From: Rapana venosa
Taxonomy: Eukaryota > Mollusca > Gastropoda > Neogastropoda > Muricidae
Direction: 5' to 3'
Assembly (NCBI GenBank): GCA_028751875.1
Contig: CM054154.1
Location: 57,695,250-57,759,249, forward strand
DNA length: 64,000 nucleotides
The notes below the pieces were generated by a model. It saw only the letters and a list, made by a program, of their open reading frames with translations, was not told where the DNA came from and ran no database searches. Of this stretch, positions 59,371 to 64,000 are shown piece after piece. The translations under genes and the position numbers were made by a program. How positions within the stretch are numbered: the stretch's first letter is position 1; every line of letters begins with the position of its first letter.

Positions 59371-60559
59371 AAATGAAATTCCCCCTTTTGAGAAAAAAAA
59401 AAAAAGGGAAAATAGGCAGAGATTAAAAAAAGTGTATGTGTCTTTGGGTTTAAAATTAGTCAACAATTTTAAATGTGATGTTAAAAAGTTCATCTTAAAG
59501 ATACAAAGGAATTTCTTTATTATTTTTTTCAGATAACATGCCAAAGTCATCGTCCCTTTTTGTTTTTTGCATGATTCAATGAAATTTTCATTTTGAATTT
59601 TTTATGTGTGGCAGACCTTTAATACCCAAAAAGGGGTTCTAAAAAAAAATTAAAAAAAACCCTTACTTCTTTACACTTATACTGTTATAGAAATATCCAT
59701 ACCCATTAATGTGATTTATTTTGGGTTTCCAAATAACTCTGGCATTTCCAGTTTATGTGCGGGACACCCTTTTTTGGTTTAACAGGGAAAGTGTTTCAAG
59801 GATGATGTAATGCCATTTTATTTAAACTTGGGGGACGGGGGTTAAAACCCGTGTTTTGCCTCGCCCTCAAAGAACAAATTTTTAGGGGCTGGGCCCTTTT
59901 GTTCAAAAATCGTAGCTTATAGTGTCCCCTTAAAACCCAACCCTTTTTTGGGACAGGGAAAAATGTGAAATGAAGAGAAATTTTTTTTTTACACTAAAAG
60001 TGACGTTTTTAGAGGCAAAACAATATGCAAAATCAAGTAGCATCACTCCAAAGGGGACTTGACAAGCACCAATAGGGGGAACATCCCTTTAAAAAGTTCG
60101 GGCTTCTAATCCAGTGTTTTTCTGCTCCCCCCAAGGGGGCCCTGAAAACAAATTTAAAAAAGGTAATCAATCTTTTAAAAAGCACCCCCTTGTTTATCTT
60201 TTAATGGGGTGGAAGCGTGATTTGCCCCTGATTCGAAAATGGTAGGCCCGCTTAAAATGGAAGATGTTACTGCTAAACAAACCAAATGGGAAAATTAATT
60301 TCGTTCACTTTCTGTGTTAAAACATTTTACAGACATGATGAAAAGGGTGAAATTTAAAAAAATGGATTTATGACCATGCAAGCAAAATTACAAAGTTGGG
60401 GGGGCTTCAGGGATTGGTATTTTACAACGTGCAATCACAAAGGGCGTTTGCCAAAATGGAAAACAAGAAACGGCACAATTGCAAAAGTCTTAAAAAGAGA
60501 TTGTCAAAACTTTGGGAAAACCCCCCAAAAATCCCCCTCGGGGCCCGGGGAAAAGTAGA

Positions 60560-60890
60560 GACTTGTTTCCTCAGCTAAGGGTTTTGCAGTATCGTTGTGG
60601 TTACCATTTTGGTTTGGGGAGTTTTTGGATCTTGGCTTCAGTTCAGTCCCCCAGGTTTTACCCTCTTTGATTTGTTTTTTTAAAATATAGGGTGTTATAA
60701 AAATTCCCTGTATTATTATTAAATGGGTACCCGGTTTTTTTTGGGTCCAAAAAAAGGCAAATTTGCGAAGGTGAGGAGATGGGGGTCGCATTTAATATGC
60801 TGGGGCCCCCAGAGAAGCGGGTTTGACGCCTTTTTCCCCTACGACCAATAAAATTATGGGAACCTTTTCCTTTACCCTTTGGGTCAAAAT
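60560..60890 (+). mobile_element. 5S-derived SINE-like repeat, degraded copy
   Basis: Counterpart of 40,960-41,285. The 5S box is corrupted (TTTGGTTTGGGGAG in place of the clean word). Confidence 0.65.
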
Positions 60891-61466
60891 CATGCCCAGA
60901 TGAGATATTTCCAATTTAAATTTTTAAAATTCCCCTTTTTTGTGATGTGATTCTTTTATTTAACAATTTAAAACCCCAAAATTTTGGAAAACAGCTTTTT
61001 TTTAAAGGGTTTAAGTCAAATTTTTCTTTCCCGATGGTACATTGAAAAAAAGCAAGCATTTGTTTTTTTGGGGGGATAGGTGTGAAATTGGCATCGAGGC
61101 CCCGATCAAAAAGCTTTGCAAGGGTGTTCACCCCAAAATTTTGGAAAAAACAGCGATATAAAGTTTTCTGAAAAAATTCTTCAGTAAATTCTTTCCGTCC
61201 TTTGCAACCTTTTTTTACTAAGGGGTTTTTTCTTCCCAGTAAAGTCAAGACAATGCCCCTTGAAACAATTGGGGAGGTGGAAGAAAATTTCCAGGGACGC
61301 CCAAGGAAATTTCAGACCCAAAGAACACGCCACCCCTGATCAGTGGGTTTTCCCCTACTCAGTTGTCGCATAACTTTAGGGGCAAATGGGTAATGACCCT
61401 TTTTGGGAGTAACCCAAAATTTTTTTTCCGTAGTCTTTTGTGATTTGACTAAGATCTCTGACTTGG

Positions 61467-62039
61467 AGGCTTGACTCGCCAGTCCCTTTAAATGTGCTGC
61501 AGCCCTGGAGGGTGGTTTGGGCCCTTTTGGGGAACATCTCCCCCCCCGGGGGATTTTTATGCCCTTTGGGGGGAGTTTGGGGGTGTTTTGTGGGCAAGGG
61601 ATCTTTTTATAATCAAATTTTGAGCAATTTTTGAAAAAAGAGCTGCCCCCTCTGCTGTTTTTGGTGGGCTTTGTCGAAAAAGAAAGGACTAACAACCTTT
61701 CCCCCCGGTGTGAGGGAAGGGTTTTCTATAAATTAAAGGGGTTTAGCGCTGGGTTTTCATCATTGTTAACGTGACAACACCTCATCCCTTTGATTTTTAG
61801 CAAACAAGTTCATAATGTATGGGTTTTGGGGTTACTTGACCTGCCTTTTCCCATAGTTTATTTTGTATTGTTACCAAAACCCCCCGGTCCCTAAAAAACT
61901 ATTTTGACACCCCCCAAAAAAAAAAAACAGAAAGAAAAAGTGAAATTTAAAAAAAATGGGTTACGGGATGCTACTTTTCCATGGGAGTTTCTTTATGTGA
62001 CAATTTGCAAAAATTTTAAGGGGTTTAATCAGAGAAATT
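61467..62039. other. Unassigned low-quality sequence beyond the repeat
   Basis: First sequence after copy 2 that has no counterpart in copy 1. The same homopolymer smearing continues. No gene identified. Confidence 0.5.
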
Positions 62040-63470
62040 TTTTAATAATAATTTTAAAAATAATAATAATTTAAAAATAATAATAATTTAAAAATAATAA
62101 TAATAATAATAAATTAAAAATTAAAAATTTTTAATAATTTAAAAATTTTTAAAATTTTTAAACATAAACTTTAAAAATTTAAAAATCATAATAATCATAA
62201 TTAAACATAATTTAATGGAATTTAATTTTGCGCAGTATCTTGCCCCCCCCAGAAAAACAAAACGCTTGCCCCTCAATCATTCTTAACAGTCATGAAAACC
62301 CAAAAGCAAGTAATAGTTTTAAAAAGTCCAAAAGCATGCAGCACACACACCAAAAAAAAACACACACACACGTTTTTAAAATTTGGCAGTGGTTTATGGA
62401 ATTTTTGGCTGTTGAAAAGCAGGGATAGGGTTTTAAAAGAAAAAGGAGAGGGGAATTTTTTTAGGTTTTTAAACAAATATGTCTTGAGGCCCGATTTTTA
62501 AAAAAGTTCCCGGATGGCCTTTGGCGGGGAAAAGAGATAGGGAGGCCCCCTTTCCCAAAAGGGTGTAAACGAGAAAGAGCGCGGGCCCAAAAGTGGATGG
62601 TTGATTTTAGGTGTTTGTAAGCACAAGGGGTATTTCGCAGAGCAAGGGGAAAGAGAAGGGGTGTAAAGTGGGAAATTCACAGAGGTAGGGGGTGCTGTTT
62701 TTTGGGGGGACATTTGTAACAGAGAGTATGATCTTATAGTTTATTTTTTGTGGCCAGGCAGCCAGTAGAGAAAATCGCAAAGAGAGGGGTAATTTGCTCA
62801 GATTTTTTTTTTTTTGAGGGGTTTGTCGAGTTGCAGAGTTTTTAAAAACGTTGAAGGGGTGGGGGTAGATGAAGCTGGGAGGGCCCCTCCAAAAGATAAT
62901 TGCAATAGTCGACGTGGTTGGGGATGCCCGAGTTTTTATGTTGAAATTTTGGAAGGTACTTTCGGGAATTTTCACTAAACGCCGTAATTGATAGAAGCAC
63001 GAAAGCGGTCTGGGTGATGAATTTTTGCATAGAGAGTGGGTTTTCAAAAATGACCCCTTTGATAATTTACAGCAGTGGATAGAGGGGGGCTGTTTTCATT
63101 TTCCGAATTATATTTTAAATGGTTTTAAAGAAAGAGAGTTTGTTTTTTGGGCCCCACAAAACATGGCTTTTTGTTTTATCAGCGGGTTTAGTTGTAACTT
63201 GTTTTATCATCCAGTTTTAGTTTTCTTGAAAGCAGTAGGCCATATTCATCAAGAGGGAAAGGGAGATTAAATTTGGATTTTCATGTTAGGGAATTTTGAG
63301 AGGTCATTTGGCATTTAAAAATGAAGGTTGATTGTTTACGGTTAATTTTATGGAAGTGGAGGGGGGGTTTTTGAGAGTGAAAAGAAAGGGGCCAGAACTT
63401 TATCCCCGGGGGACTTCCAAAATTTCCCCGTTTTGGCGGTAATGAGAAACTTGTTTATTGACTCTGGAAA
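62040..63470 (-). mobile_element. Another L2-like LINE 3' half, degraded
   Basis: A degenerate AAT array (62,040-62,215) is followed by the tail word and a short CA patch (62,340-62,372). The C-terminal coding region comes next, then the thumb (NKNST-type and YLCEFP-type phrases, about 62,600-63,050), and traces of the palm to about 63,470, all on the minus strand. This is a separate copy from those at 19-31 kb. Every frame is broken. Confidence 0.7.
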
Positions 63471-64000
63471 CGGTCAGTCAGGTTTTGAGGAAACCAAAAG
63501 GGGGGGTTTTACCTTTTTTTTCCCAAAGGTTTCGAAAAGGGAAGGGAAGGGATTAGGGGTTTTTCAAAGGGGGGGGAGGGAAAAGGGGGGGGGGGAGGGG
63601 GTTTTTGAGGGGGCGGGTGTTTGGGTGGGAGGGTGGGGGGAGGTGGGGTTGGGGTAGGGGTTTAAAAAGGGGGGTTAAGGCGGTTTGGGGGAAAGGGGTT
63701 GGGGAGGGTGGTTTTAGAAACACCGGGGGGGGGGGTTTGGTTTAAAAGGGGGGCGGGTTTAAAAAAGGTCTTGGGAAATTTTCGGGGAATGTTGGGGCCG
63801 GGATGCCTTTTTGGGGAAAAGTTTTGGGTTAAAAAGTTTTTGGGGATGGGTTCCGCGGTGGTTTTTTTTTTTTTTGTAGGCCGGTTCTTTGGAGGGCCCC
63901 CAAAAAGGAAGGGTTTTTGGGTTTTTTTCCCTAATTTTTGTTTTTTTTTGGAAACTTTTATTTTTTGTTTTGGGGGATGAAAAGGGGGGGAGGAGTTTTA
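63471..64000. other. G- and T-rich homopolymer sequence
   Basis: Dominated by runs of G and T. Probably base-calling or consensus failure; the frames here are not credible genes. Confidence 0.7.

Larger units (their letters stand above)
41839..61466 (+). repeat. Large direct repeat, copy 2 (error-laden)
   Basis: Corresponds to 22,921-41,838 throughout. The offset drifts from about 18.92 kb at the start to about 19.6 kb at the end, because runs of identical bases are expanded. All the nested insertions of copy 1 are present at matching places. Frames that are open in copy 1 are broken here. The error style (neighbouring bases smeared into runs of G, T, A or C) is unlike mutation. It is most likely an unpolished version of the same locus. 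Confidence 0.88.

Noticed and set aside
41839..61466. Second copy as a genuinely old, diverged duplication
   Set aside because: Differences are concentrated in runs of identical bases and smeared neighbours. Coding and non-coding parts are hit alike, and the onset is abrupt at the junction.
63433..63980. Glycine-rich frames at the window end
   Set aside because: Driven by G and T homopolymers in poor-quality sequence.

Overview
This window is repeat-dominated animal DNA with no convincing host protein-coding gene. The short, intron-less, broken reading frames are almost all decayed retrotransposon ORFs. The retrotransposon mix, the tRNA-headed SINE with a conserved core, and SINEs and LINEs sharing a 3' tail that ends in (ATT)n all suggest a mollusc, most likely a gastropod. 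That assignment is inference from recognised repeat styles and was not checked by a search.

Layout. 1-1.5 kb: fragments of an L2/CR1-like LINE endonuclease and a Ty3/Gypsy integrase tail. 1.5-3.8 kb: a broken RTE-like LINE ending in (GAT)n. 4.3-5.3 kb: a LINE C-terminus followed by TG-rich DNA. 6.1-9.1 kb: a minus-strand LINE split by a complete tRNA-derived SINE. 9.2-9.5 kb: another LINE tail and a CT microsatellite. 9.9-11.5 kb: the longest clean reading frame, which resembles LINE ORF1 (coiled coil plus RNA-binding domain). 12.6-13.4 kb: CA/CT low complexity. 13.4-18.3 kb: sequence of very poor quality, grading into pure homopolymer blocks, with one recognisable reverse transcriptase remnant. 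18.8-22.2 kb: a LINE interrupted by an L2-like LINE. 22.2-29.5 kb: a Gypsy pol interrupted by an L2-like LINE that is itself interrupted by a second L2-like copy. 29.5-41.8 kb: further L2-like, RTE-like and other LINE pieces, SINE fragments, and a SINE whose head is derived from 5S rRNA.

From about 41,839 to 61,466 the window repeats 22,921-41,838 in the same order and orientation. The second copy is full of homopolymer expansions and local base smearing, which is not how natural divergence looks. The quality change coincides with the duplication junction, and the poor quality runs on to the end of the window. The simplest reading is a polished piece joined end to end with an unpolished piece of the same locus: a false tandem duplication.

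How the parts relate: the L2-like LINEs carry an endonuclease and a reverse transcriptase. The SINEs carry their own RNA polymerase III type heads and borrow the LINE 3' tail, so the LINE machinery probably mobilised them. I see no CRISPR array, operon, functional tRNA or rRNA gene, or new cellular system. The strongest biological items are the nested insertions, the SINE/LINE tail sharing, the 5S-headed SINE, and the ORF1-like frame.
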